A DNA stretch of 64,000 bases from WHSW01 sp963777775. Lineage in GTDB: Bacteria > Actinomycetota > Thermoleophilia > Solirubrobacterales > 70-9. Shown here in pieces: positions 39,601 through 47,848 of this stretch; the stretch's first letter is position 1, and the number at the start of each line of letters is the position of its first letter. Location of the stretch: contig CAVZRL010000009.1 in assembly GCA_963777775.1 (NCBI GenBank), positions 186,001 through 250,000 of the forward strand, given 5' to 3'. The position numbers were made by a program, and so were the translations under genes. The notes under the pieces were generated by a model. The model was not told where the DNA came from, did not search any database, and worked only from the letters and a program-made list of their open reading frames with translations.

Positions 39601-41961
39601 ATGGGTCCGGCAACCGGGCTGATCGCCCAGGTGCTACTGCTGGCCCTCCTGGCGGGTACCTCCGGTCTCGGCGCGGCCGGCTGGATCGTCGGCGTCGCTT
39701 GCGCCGTGACCATGGCGGTGGTGCTGGCACGCGGCCTAGGGCGTGGCCACGGTGACCGGCTGGGGCCGGCGTCCTGGGTGACGCTCGCCCGGGCCACGCT
39801 CGCCGTCGGCGTCGCTGCGCTGGTCGCGGACTCGTTCACGCACGGCACGCCGGTCGCGCTGCTCGTGACGCTCGCCGCCGTCGCGCTCGCGCTGGACGCG
39901 GTCGACGGACCGTTGGCGCGGCGCACCGGGACGGCGACCGCGCTGGGGGCGCGCTTCGACGGCGAGGTCGACGCGTTCCTGATCCTCGCCCTCAGCGTCT
40001 ACGTCGCCCCCGCGTACGGCGCGTGGGTGCTCGCGATCGGGGCCGCACGCTACCTGTTCCTCGCCGGCGAGTGGCTGCTGCCGTGGATGCGCGCGCCGCT
40101 GCCGCCGCGCCGCTGGCGCAGGCTCGTCGCGGCGACGCAGGGGGTCGTGCTGACAGTCGCGGCCGCCGGGGTCCTGCCCCGGGCGCTCACGCAGACCCTC
40201 CTGGTCGCCGCGCTCGCCCTGCTCGTGGCGTCGGTCGGCCAGTGCGCGTGGTGGCTGTGGCGCCGCCGGCAGGCCGCACACGACCAAGTGTCTGAGGGTG
40301 ACGTCGGTCAGCCCCAGCGTAGGTCGCTGCACAGCGGCGTCGCCGTGGCGCTCACCGTCCTCGCCCTGCTGATCGTTTGGACCGCCCTCGTCGCGCCGGA
40401 CCATCCGAGCCGCCTCACCCTCGGCGCGTTCGCGCGGCTCCCCCTCGAGCTCCTCGTCGTCGTCGCCGTGGCCGCCCTGCTGCCCGCCACCCCGCGCCGC
40501 GTGCTGGCCGTGGTCGTGGGAGGGCTGCTGAGCGTGCTCGTGCTGGTGAAGATCCTCAACATCGGGTTTTACACGGCGTTCGACCGGCCGTTCCAGCCCG
40601 TCGACGACTCGAGGTACGTGGGGATCGGCATCGAGACGCTGCGTGATGCGATCGGCAGGTCGAGCGCGAACGTCGCCGTCGCCGTCGCGGTGGTGCTCAT
40701 CGTCGCGCTCCTCGCCCTTCAGGTCCTGGCGGTGCTGCGCGTGACGCGGGTCACGGCCGGCCACCGCGGCTGGGCGCTCCGGGCGGCGGCGGCGCTGGGC
40801 GTGGTCTGGGTGGCTCTCCGCGTCGGCGGCGCGCCGGTCGCCTCCTCGAGCGCCGTCGCCCTGACCGTCGACGAGGTGCAGGCGGTGTGGACCGGCCTGG
40901 CGGATCGCGCGGCGCTCGCTCGCGAGATCGCCCACGACCGCTTCCGCGCCACTCCCGGCAACCGGCTGCTTACCGACCTGCGGGGCAAGGACGTCTTGCT
41001 CGTGTTCGTCGAGAGCTACGGGAGGGTCGCGGTGCAGGGCTCGTCCATCTCGCCCGGCGTCCACGCCGTGCTCGACCGGGGCACCGCGCAGCTGCGGGCC
41101 GCCGGCTTCTCCTCGCGCAGCGCCTTCCTCACCTCGCCGACCTTCGGCGGACTCAGCTGGCTGGCGCACTCCACCCTGCAGTCGGGGGTTCGAGTCGACG
41201 GCCAGCAGCGGTACGACCAGCTCGTCGAGGACAACCGCCTGACCCTCACCCGGGCGTTCAAGCGCGCCAGGTGGCGGGCGGTCGCCGCCATGCCGGGGAA
41301 CCGCCGTGAGTGGCCGGAGGGCTCGACCTTCTACGGCTACGACAAGATCTACGACCGCCGCAACCTCGGCTACCGCGGCCGGAGCTTCGGCTTGCCCCCG
41401 ATGCCCGACCAGTACACCTTTCTGGCGCTGCAACGTCGCGAGCTCGGCAAGAGTCACCGGCCGCCGCTCTTCGCCGAGGTCGACCTGATCTCGAGCCACG
41501 GGCCGTGGACGCGCATCCCCCGGCTGATCCCCTGGGACGACGTCGGCGACGGCTCGATCTTCGCTCGCATCCCGGCGAAGGAGTCCACGCCGCCCGCGCT
41601 CTTCGGCGATGCCGAGCGGGCCCGCACCGCCTACGGGCATTCGATCGAGTACTCGCTGCGCACGCTGTTCTCGTTCGTGCAGCGCTACGGCGACGACAAC
41701 CTCGTCCTCGTCGTCCTGGGCGACCACCAGCCCGCGACGACCGTCACCGGCTGGGGCGCCAGCCACGACGTGCCGATCTCGGTCATCGCCCACGACCCGA
41801 AGGTGATGGACCAGATCGCGGGATGGGGATGGCAGGACGGCATGTTGCCGAGCCCGCAGGCGCCGGTCTGGCCGATGGCCGCGTTCCGTGACCGCTTCCT
41901 CACCGCGTTCGGGTCGTCGATGGCGGCAGCTGACGCGGTGCGGACGGAGGTGCGGCCATGA
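39601..41961 (+). CDS. Fusion of CDP-alcohol phosphotransferase and sulfatase/LtaS-like domain
   Basis: A 786-residue membrane protein. The N-terminal 230 residues form a CDP-alcohol phosphotransferase with the complete motif DAVDGPLARRTG...GARFDGEVD (D-x2-DG-x2-AR-x8-9-G-x3-D-x3-D) and about six helices. Additional helices (about residues 235-400) lead to an extracytoplasmic alkaline-phosphatase-superfamily domain: DVLLVFVESYGRVAV with the candidate nucleophile region, SPTFGGLSWLAHSTLQSGV, SSHGPW and VVLGDHQPAT with metal ligands. The combination could transfer a phospho-alcohol head group to or from a lipid and process it outside. An in-frame GTG at 39586 is an alternative start. Confidence 0.87.
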   Translation: MGPATGLIAQVLLLALLAGTSGLGAAGWIVGVACAVTMAVVLARGLGRGHGDRLGPASWVTLARATLAVGVAALVADSFTHGTPVALLVTLAAVALALDAVDGPLARRTGTATALGARFDGEVDAFLILALSVYVAPAYGAWVLAIGAARYLFLAGEWLLPWMRAPLPPRRWRRLVAATQGVVLTVAAAGVLPRALTQTLLVAALALLVASVGQCAWWLWRRRQAAHDQVSEGDVGQPQRRSLHSGVAVALTVLALLIVWTALVAPDHPSRLTLGAFARLPLELLVVVAVAALLPATPRRVLAVVVGGLLSVLVLVKILNIGFYTAFDRPFQPVDDSRYVGIGIETLRDAIGRSSANVAVAVAVVLIVALLALQVLAVLRVTRVTAGHRGWALRAAAALGVVWVALRVGGAPVASSSAVALTVDEVQAVWTGLADRAALAREIAHDRFRATPGNRLLTDLRGKDVLLVFVESYGRVAVQGSSISPGVHAVLDRGTAQLRAAGFSSRSAFLTSPTFGGLSWLAHSTLQSGVRVDGQQRYDQLVEDNRLTLTRAFKRARWRAVAAMPGNRREWPEGSTFYGYDKIYDRRNLGYRGRSFGLPPMPDQYTFLALQRRELGKSHRPPLFAEVDLISSHGPWTRIPRLIPWDDVGDGSIFARIPAKESTPPALFGDAERARTAYGHSIEYSLRTLFSFVQRYGDDNLVLVVLGDHQPATTVTGWGASHDVPISVIAHDPKVMDQIAGWGWQDGMLPSPQAPVWPMAAFRDRFLTAFGSSMAAADAVRTEVRP

Positions 41962-42794
41962 GGCAGGACGACCGCGCGCCGTTCGACCGGGCATTGCAGC
42001 GCGCGCGTGTGTCGGCGTACGCCCCGGGCGAGTTCGTCGGGCAGGAGGGCTTCATGACCGCCGGCGAGATCCGGGCCCTGGCGGTGCAAGCCGGCATCGG
42101 CCCCGGGGTCATGGTGCTGGACCTGTGCTGCGGCGTCGCCGGGCCCGGGCGTTTGCTCACGCGCGAGCTGGGCTGTGTCTACCTGGGCGTGGACGCCAGC
42201 GCGAACGCCGTCGCCGTCGCCCGTGAGCGAGCGGGCGATCTGCCGTGCCGCTTTGCGATCGCGCAGGTCCCGCCGCTCCCAGCCGGGTTCTTCGACGTCG
42301 TGATCCTGCTCGAGACGATGCTCGCCTTCGAGGACAAGGACCGGCTGGTGCGCGAGATCGCCGCGGCGCTCGGACCCTGCGGGCGCTTCGCCTTCACGCT
42401 CGAGGAAGGGCCGCCACTCACGACGGCCGAGCGGGCGGCGATGCCCGACACCGACACGGTCTGGCTCACCCCGCTCGACGAGATCGCCACCTCCCTGGAG
42501 CGGGCCGGGCTCGTCATCAGGTGGCAGGAGGACCACAGCCGCGCGCACCGCGCGATGGCGCAGGCGCTGGCGCGCGCGTTCGCTGCGGACGCCGCGGGCA
42601 TCGCGGCGCAGATCGGCCGCCGGGCGCTGGACGAGCTCGTCGTCGCCCACCGGCTGTGGGTCGAGTGGCTGAACGAGGGGCGGGTCAGGAAGCTAGCGCT
42701 GGTCGCGGAGCGGCCCGAGCGGCAACGCCAAGCACCCAGGCTCGACGAGCTCACGTGCTCCCGGATCGGCTCTATCAAGCGAGATTGGCTCTGA
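41958..42794 (+). CDS. Class I SAM-dependent methyltransferase (second)
   Basis: A 278-residue methyltransferase. The SAM-binding motif is VMVLDLCCGVAGPGRLLTRE, followed by YLGVDASANAVAVARERA and the motif IV region GFFDVVILLETMLAFEDKDR. Its ATG overlaps the stop of the fusion protein by four bases. The last dozen residues (CSRIGSIKRDWL) are encoded by the right copy of the 27-bp direct repeat, so the natural end of the gene may have been extended into the integration site. It is the last operon gene; tRNA-Ser follows convergently two bases after the stop. Confidence 0.88.
   Translation: MRQDDRAPFDRALQRARVSAYAPGEFVGQEGFMTAGEIRALAVQAGIGPGVMVLDLCCGVAGPGRLLTRELGCVYLGVDASANAVAVARERAGDLPCRFAIAQVPPLPAGFFDVVILLETMLAFEDKDRLVREIAAALGPCGRFAFTLEEGPPLTTAERAAMPDTDTVWLTPLDEIATSLERAGLVIRWQEDHSRAHRAMAQALARAFAADAAGIAAQIGRRALDELVVAHRLWVEWLNEGRVRKLALVAERPERQRQAPRLDELTCSRIGSIKRDWL
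42766..42792. repeat. Right copy of 27-bp direct repeat (possible att site)
   Basis: Identical to 33838-33864 except one base in the centre (G for C). Four bases later the 3' end of a tRNA-Ser gene begins. A 3'-tRNA-adjacent direct repeat at both ends of an 8.9-kb segment is typical of a tRNA-integrated island, although no integrase gene is visible. Confidence 0.75.
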
Positions 42795-42796
42795 AA

Positions 42797-42887
42797 CGGA
42801 GGGGGTGGGATTCGAACCCACGTCGGAGGAGTAATCCCCCGAAACGGTTTTCGAGACCGCCGCATTCAACCGCTCTGCCACCCCTCC
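42797..42887 (-). tRNA. trnS: tRNA-Ser(CGA)
   Basis: 91-base tRNA on the minus strand with acceptor stem GGAGGGG / CCCCTCC and discriminator G. The anticodon loop reads CTCGAAA, giving anticodon CGA (serine, UCG). A long variable arm and the T arm GTGGGTTCGAATCCCAC fit a class II serine tRNA. CCA is not encoded. The 3' end borders the right att-like repeat. Confidence 0.95.
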
Positions 42888-42994
42888 AGGTGACGAATTT
42901 CAAGGCTAGCGGGGCCGGGGGCGGCGTCAAACTTGACTCGCGGCCGCTGGAGACATAGGGTCGGCCCAACGAGCGAATCGCAGTGGGAGGTGCG

Positions 42995-44578
42995 ATGTTC
43001 GCAGGCAGGCACGGAGGGGGGGCGAATCGAGCGTCGCTGCGGCGCGCGCTCTTGGTCCTCAGCGTGCCGTTGGTTTCGACGCTGATTCCCGCAGCAGCCG
43101 AGGCGGGCACGCCGGCTTGTGCCGGGGCGCCGGGCGCCGGCGACCCCTACTTTCCGAGCTACGGCAACGGCGGCTACAACGTCCGCCACTACGACCTCGA
43201 CCTCGACTACGACCCGGTGACCGATCGGCTCGACGGCAGCGCGCTGATCGAGGCGAAGGCCAAGCAGCGCCTGTGCAGCTTCAACCTCGACCTTGTCGGG
43301 CTCGATGTGACCGCGGTCCGGGTTGACGGCAAACATGCAGCCTGGGCTCGCAGCGGGCAGGAGCTGATCGTCACGCCGCGGCGCTCGCTTGGCAACCGGG
43401 ACCGGTTCCGGGTCAAGATCCGCTACGGAGGCGTGCCGCAGGCCTACACCTCCCCGGCATTCTTCGGGCTGCCGACGGGGTTCACGGTGACCCCGGACGG
43501 CGCCAACGCGGTCGGCCAACCGGAGGGGGCCGCGTCGTGGTTCCCGGTCAACGACCACCCGCGAGACAAGGCCTCGTACTCGTTCGAGATCGGCGTCCCG
43601 GCCGGGTACGAGGTGGTCGCCAACGGCAAGCCGCGCGGCGTCCGCCGGCGCGCGGACGGGACCGAGGTCTGGCGCTGGGAGGCGCGCGAGCCGATGGCCT
43701 CCTACCTGGCGACGATCGACATCGGCTACTGGGACGTCGTTCGCTGGCGGACCGATTCCGGGATCCCGGTCTACGACGCGGTAGACCCCGCGATCACCGG
43801 CGCGCTGCGAGAGCAGGTCAACTCGGCGCTCGCGCGCCAAGGCGAGATCCTCGACCTGCTTGCGGGGCGGTTCGGCCCCTACCCGTTCAACACCGTCGGC
43901 GGGATCGTCGATCCCGAGCGTCCGATCCTGTTCGCGCTCGAGACCCAGACGCGGCCGGTGTACTCAGCCACCTTCTGGATCGAGCTCGGCACCGGTGCTG
44001 CGATCAACGCCGACTACGTCGTCGTCCACGAGCTCGCCCACCAGTGGTTCGGCGACGACGTCGCGCTCGAGCGCTGGCGGGACATCTGGCTCAGCGAGGG
44101 TTTTGCGACCTACGCCGAGTGGATGTGGCTCGAATATGAGGGGGAGGCGACGACTCGCCAGGTGTTCGAGGACGCCTATGCGGTCTATCCGCCCGACGAC
44201 CCGCTCTGGTCGGTGGTGATCGGTGATCCCGGGGCGGACCTGGTGCTCGACAACGCCGTTTACGTGCGCGGAGCGATGACCCTCCAGGTGCTCCGCGAGG
44301 AGATCGGGGACGCCGCGTTCTGGAAGCTGATTCGCCAGTGGACAAAGCGCCAGGGCGGCGGCCACGGGACGACCGAGGAGTTCGTCGCGCTCGCCGAGCA
44401 GGTCTCGGGGCGCCAGCTCGACGCGCTCTTTGACGAGTGGCTGTTCACGACCGGGCGACCCGAGCTGCCGGCCGCGATGCGTGGGGACAGCGGCGGGGCG
44501 CAGAGCCCGGTCGCGTCGCCCTCCGGACGCGCCTGGCTCGAGGCGACGGCCGAGCTCCGGCAGCGCGGTCGTTACTGA
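42995..44578 (+). CDS. Secreted M1-family metallopeptidase
   Basis: A 527-residue exported aminopeptidase-like protein. After an N-terminal signal (ALLVLSVPLVSTLIPAAAEA) come the M1 N-terminal beta domain (YDLDLDYDPVTDRLDGSALI) and the catalytic thermolysin-like domain with HELAHQWFGDDV and, 18 residues later, the third zinc ligand in SEGFATYAEW. GALETxx is represented by LFALETQTRP. The large C-terminal helical domain of typical M1 aminopeptidases is mostly missing, as in other compact actinobacterial members. ATG 42995 with GGGAGG upstream is preferred over GTG 42983. Confidence 0.92.
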   Translation: MFAGRHGGGANRASLRRALLVLSVPLVSTLIPAAAEAGTPACAGAPGAGDPYFPSYGNGGYNVRHYDLDLDYDPVTDRLDGSALIEAKAKQRLCSFNLDLVGLDVTAVRVDGKHAAWARSGQELIVTPRRSLGNRDRFRVKIRYGGVPQAYTSPAFFGLPTGFTVTPDGANAVGQPEGAASWFPVNDHPRDKASYSFEIGVPAGYEVVANGKPRGVRRRADGTEVWRWEAREPMASYLATIDIGYWDVVRWRTDSGIPVYDAVDPAITGALREQVNSALARQGEILDLLAGRFGPYPFNTVGGIVDPERPILFALETQTRPVYSATFWIELGTGAAINADYVVVHELAHQWFGDDVALERWRDIWLSEGFATYAEWMWLEYEGEATTRQVFEDAYAVYPPDDPLWSVVIGDPGADLVLDNAVYVRGAMTLQVLREEIGDAAFWKLIRQWTKRQGGGHGTTEEFVALAEQVSGRQLDALFDEWLFTTGRPELPAAMRGDSGGAQSPVASPSGRAWLEATAELRQRGRY

Positions 44579-44591
44579 GCGGCCGCTCGGC

Positions 44592-45062
44592 TCAGGCGCG
44601 GACGCCCGGCCCCTTGATCGCGTAGCCGAGGATCTCGACCACCTGCTCGGGGGTCGCGGCGGTCGCCATCGCCGCCCGGTCGACCTCCTTCAGCGCGTGG
44701 GTCAGCTCGGGCTCGTGGAGGGTGACCAGCGGCTTGCCCAGCGCAGCCGCGTAGCCGGCCTCGAACGCAGCGTTCCACTGCTTGTACTTGTCGCCGAACC
44801 GGACGACGACCACGTCGGCGCGCCGGAGCAGGGTCTGGGTGCGAACCGCGTTCACGCCGGCACCCTTGTGGTCCTTCCAGAACCCCTCGGCCTCGGGCCC
44901 GAGGATCTCGACCCCGACGTCGTCGGAGGCCGCGTGGTCGGTGACCGGAGCCATCAGCTCGACCGGTAGGCCCGCGTCACGGATCCCCTCGGCGATCCGC
45001 TCGCGCCAATCGGAGTGGATCTCGCCGGAGAGGTAGACGTGCCAGGTCCCGTTCTCGCCCAT
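44592..45062 (-). CDS. YtoQ family protein
   Basis: A 156-residue YtoQ-type protein. It starts with WHVYLSGEIHSDWRERIAEG and includes LRRADVVVVRFGDKYKQWNA and AFEAGYAAALGKPLVTLHEP, features reminiscent of nucleoside 2-deoxyribosyltransferase-like folds. The biochemical function is unproven. It is downstream, on the same strand, of the diguanylate cyclase with a 41-bp gap. Confidence 0.9.
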   Translation of the reverse strand: MGENGTWHVYLSGEIHSDWRERIAEGIRDAGLPVELMAPVTDHAASDDVGVEILGPEAEGFWKDHKGAGVNAVRTQTLLRRADVVVVRFGDKYKQWNAAFEAGYAAALGKPLVTLHEPELTHALKEVDRAAMATAATPEQVVEILGYAIKGPGVRA

Positions 45063-45103
45063 CGCTCCCGATCTTAGGCAACGAGGCTCCAGGTCCGGGG
45101 CGC

Positions 45104-46156
45104 TCAGCCGGTGACGATCCGGTCGCGGCCCGCCTCCTTGGCCGCGTAAAGGGCGCGGTCGGCACGGCCGAACAGATGCTCGGCGGTCTCCGAACCGTCC
45201 CAGAGCACGATTCCCGCCGAGCAGGTCTGATGCTCCGGGGTCGCCCCACGCAGGCGCTCGACCAGGACCGCGGCGTCCTCGACGTCGCAGCCGGGCAGCG
45301 CAAGCGCGAACTCCTCGCCGCCGTAGCGGGCGAGGATGTCGGTCGTGCGGAGCTCGGACCGCCAGGCCGCTGCGATCTCCTTCAGCAGCCGGTCGCCCGC
45401 CTGGTGGCCGTGGTCGTCGTTGTAGAGCTTGAACCGGTCGAGGTCCATGAGCCCGATGCAGAGGGGCGTCTCGTCGCGCTCCGCCCGGGCCAGCTCGCGG
45501 TCCAAGCCCTCGTCCCAGGCGCGCCGGTTCGGCAGCCCGGTCAGGTCGTCGGTCCGTGCCACCTCGGCCAGTGCCGCGAGCAGCTCTGCCCGCTCGCTGG
45601 CGATCTCCGCGGACTCGCGGGCGGAGCGCCGCACCCGACGGACCAGCCAGTCGATCACGAACGCGGCCAGGGCGACGGCGGCGACCGTGGTGATCCAGCG
45701 CGCCGGCCCCCCGGGCGTCTGGTCGGCGATCAGCAGGACGCCGTAGGCAACCGCGATCGCGCTCACATAGAGCAGCGCCACCAGGCGCGTGAAGAAGAAC
45801 ACCGCCCAGAAGCCGGTCCAGACATAGAACAGGGTGAAGAAGCCGCCGTCCTCGTGGCTGAAGTGCGCGGCGAGGGTGACGAGCAAGATCGCCACCCCGA
45901 CGAGGATGTGCACAGGCCAGACCGGAGCCCGGCCGCCAGCGATCAGCGCGAGCGCCGCGCCCGCGGTCGCGACCGCGACCAGGATCCACAGCGCCTGCTC
46001 GTCGAAGGAGCCAGGATGCGGGACGAGCAGCGCCAGCGCGCCCACGGTCGCGCCGGCGCCGAGCAGCAGCGCAGCCATCGCCCAGACGAACTGCGGGCTC
46101 TCCGCGGATCCTTCGGACGAGGTGCCCGGAAATCGGGCTTCCCAATGCTGGGGCAC
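45104..46156 (-). CDS. Membrane diguanylate cyclase (GGDEF)
   Basis: A 350-residue protein that would synthesise cyclic di-GMP. About six hydrophobic helices occupy residues 30-185 (FVWAMAALLLGAGATVGALA and following), then a short linker and a GGDEF domain: TDDLTGLPNRRAW, GLMDLDRFKLYNDDHGHQAG and the active-site ARYGGEEFALALPG. GGEEF is a catalytically competent variant. No I-site RxxD is obvious. The GTG at 46156 is chosen because upstream sequence belongs to the divergent TrpB2 gene. Confidence 0.9.
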   Translation of the reverse strand: MPQHWEARFPGTSSEGSAESPQFVWAMAALLLGAGATVGALALLVPHPGSFDEQALWILVAVATAGAALALIAGGRAPVWPVHILVGVAILLVTLAAHFSHEDGGFFTLFYVWTGFWAVFFFTRLVALLYVSAIAVAYGVLLIADQTPGGPARWITTVAAVALAAFVIDWLVRRVRRSARESAEIASERAELLAALAEVARTDDLTGLPNRRAWDEGLDRELARAERDETPLCIGLMDLDRFKLYNDDHGHQAGDRLLKEIAAAWRSELRTTDILARYGGEEFALALPGCDVEDAAVLVERLRGATPEHQTCSAGIVLWDGSETAEHLFGRADRALYAAKEAGRDRIVTG

Positions 46157-46258
46157 GATCGAACCAGGGTAGCCGGGCAGCACCGGGGCGCAACGGCGAT
46201 CCGTCCAAGCGCGCGCAGGCGCATAGAATCGCCCGCGGGCAGACGAGAGGAGAGAGCC

Positions 46259-47626
46259 TTGAGCGCCAGCGAGCAGACCCAGTTCACGCTCCCGGAATCG
46301 GGGATCCCGTCGCGGTGGGTGAACCTGCTCGGCGACCTGCCGGGCGAGCCGCTGCCCCCGCTTCACCCGGCAACCCGGGAGCCGCTCGGGCCCGACGACC
46401 TCGCGCCGCTGTTCCCGATGGCGCTGATCGGCCAGGAGGTCTCGGCCGAGGCCGAGATCGAGATCCCCGACGAGGTCCGCGAGATCTACAAGCTCTGGCG
46501 TCCGACCCCGCTGCTGCGTGCCCGCCGGCTCGAGCGCGCGCTCGACACTCCCGCGCACGTCTACTACAAGTACGAAGGTGTCTCCCCCGCCGGTTCTCAC
46601 AAGCCGAACACCGCGGTCCCGCAGGCCTACTACAACAAGCAGGAGGGGGTGCGCAAGCTCGCGACCGAGACCGGGGCCGGCCAGTGGGGCTCGGCGCTGG
46701 CGCTCGCCTGCCAGCTCTTCGGGCTCGAGTGCGAGGTGTTCATGGTCGGGGTCTCCTATGACCAGAAGCCGTTTCGCCGTTCGATGATCGAGGCCTGGGG
46801 CGCGACCGTGCACCGCAGCCCCTCCGAGCTCACAGAGGCCGGGCGCTCGCAGGCCGAGCACGCCTCCGGCAGCCTCGGGATCGCGATCTCCGAGGCGGTC
46901 GAGGTGGCTGCGCAGTCCGAGGAAACGAACTACTCGCTCGGCTCGGTGCTCAATCACGTCTGCCTGCACCAGACGGTGATCGGGCAAGAGGCGATCGCGC
47001 AGCTCGAGCTCGCGGGCGAGTACCCCGACGTGGTCGTCGGCTGCGTCGGCGGCGGCTCGAACTTCGCCGGCGTCGCGTTCCCGTTCATCCGCGCCAACCT
47101 GCGCGAGGGCAAGCGGACGAGGTTCGTCGCGGCCGAGCCGGCGGCCTGCCCGACCCTGACCAGGGGCGTGTACCGCTACGACTTCGGCGACACGGTCGGG
47201 ATGACGCCGCTGATGCCGATGTACACGCTCGGGCACGACTTCGTCCCCCCTCCCGTCCACGCCGGCGGCCTGCGCTACCACGGCGACTCGCCGATGGTCA
47301 GCGCCCTGGTCAAGGAGGGGTTGGTCGAGGCGGTGGCGATCTCGCAGACGAGCGCCTTCGAGGCGGCGATCCGTTTCGCCCGCAGCGAGGGGATCATCCC
47401 GGCGCCCGAGCCCTCGCACGCGCTGCGCGCCGTCTTCGACGAAGCGGAGGCAGCCAAGCAGGCCGGCGAGGAGCGGGTGATCCTGGTCAACCTGTGCGGC
47501 CACGGGCACTTCGACATGTCCGCGTACGACGCCTACCTGGGCGGCGAGCTGAGCGACCTCGAGTTCAGCCAGACTGAGATGGACGCGGCGCTCGAGCGGC
47601 TCCCCGACGTTCCGGTTCCCGGCTGA
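46259..47626 (+). CDS. trpB: Tryptophan synthase beta chain-like protein (TrpB2 type)
   Basis: A 455-residue PLP enzyme of the TrpB2 group, which condenses indole with serine. WRPTPLLRARRLERALDTPA, YKYEGVSPAGSHKPNTAVP with the PLP lysine, ETGAGQWGSALALAC, SLGSVLNHVCLHQTVIGQEA and CVGGGSNFAG with the phosphate-binding glycines are all present. TrpB2 is longer than TrpB1 and does not bind TrpA strongly. No trpA is adjacent. TTG start at 46259, supported by GAGAGGAGAG just upstream. Confidence 0.94.
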   Translation: MSASEQTQFTLPESGIPSRWVNLLGDLPGEPLPPLHPATREPLGPDDLAPLFPMALIGQEVSAEAEIEIPDEVREIYKLWRPTPLLRARRLERALDTPAHVYYKYEGVSPAGSHKPNTAVPQAYYNKQEGVRKLATETGAGQWGSALALACQLFGLECEVFMVGVSYDQKPFRRSMIEAWGATVHRSPSELTEAGRSQAEHASGSLGIAISEAVEVAAQSEETNYSLGSVLNHVCLHQTVIGQEAIAQLELAGEYPDVVVGCVGGGSNFAGVAFPFIRANLREGKRTRFVAAEPAACPTLTRGVYRYDFGDTVGMTPLMPMYTLGHDFVPPPVHAGGLRYHGDSPMVSALVKEGLVEAVAISQTSAFEAAIRFARSEGIIPAPEPSHALRAVFDEAEAAKQAGEERVILVNLCGHGHFDMSAYDAYLGGELSDLEFSQTEMDAALERLPDVPVPG

Positions 47627-47696
47627 ACGCTGCCGGACCGGGCCGGCCAGCGAGCCGGATCGGGCAGCGGCGGCGACGCTATCGTCAACCCGCCCC

Positions 47697-47785
47697 GGAG
47701 AGGTGACCGAGTGGCTTAAGGTGCGCGACTGGAAATCGCGTGGGCGGTGAAAGCTGCCTCGTGGGTTCGAATCCCACCCTCTCCG
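47697..47785 (+). tRNA. trnS: tRNA-Ser(GGA)
   Basis: 89-base class II tRNA with acceptor stem GGAGAGG / CCTCTCC and discriminator G. The anticodon loop CTGGAAA gives anticodon GGA (serine, UCC). Long variable arm and T arm GTGGGTTCGAATCCCAC are present. CCA is not encoded. Confidence 0.95.
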
Positions 47786-47848
47786 CTCACGCACTGGCTC
47801 ACGCTCGGCGCGCCTCTCGCGCGCTTTCGCCGGTCAGGCTGGGCGGGA

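Noticed and set aside
46157..47794. Long N-terminal extension of the diguanylate cyclase frame on the minus strand
   Set aside because: It lies antisense to the intact TrpB2 gene and has no domain; the cyclase is complete from the GTG at 46156.
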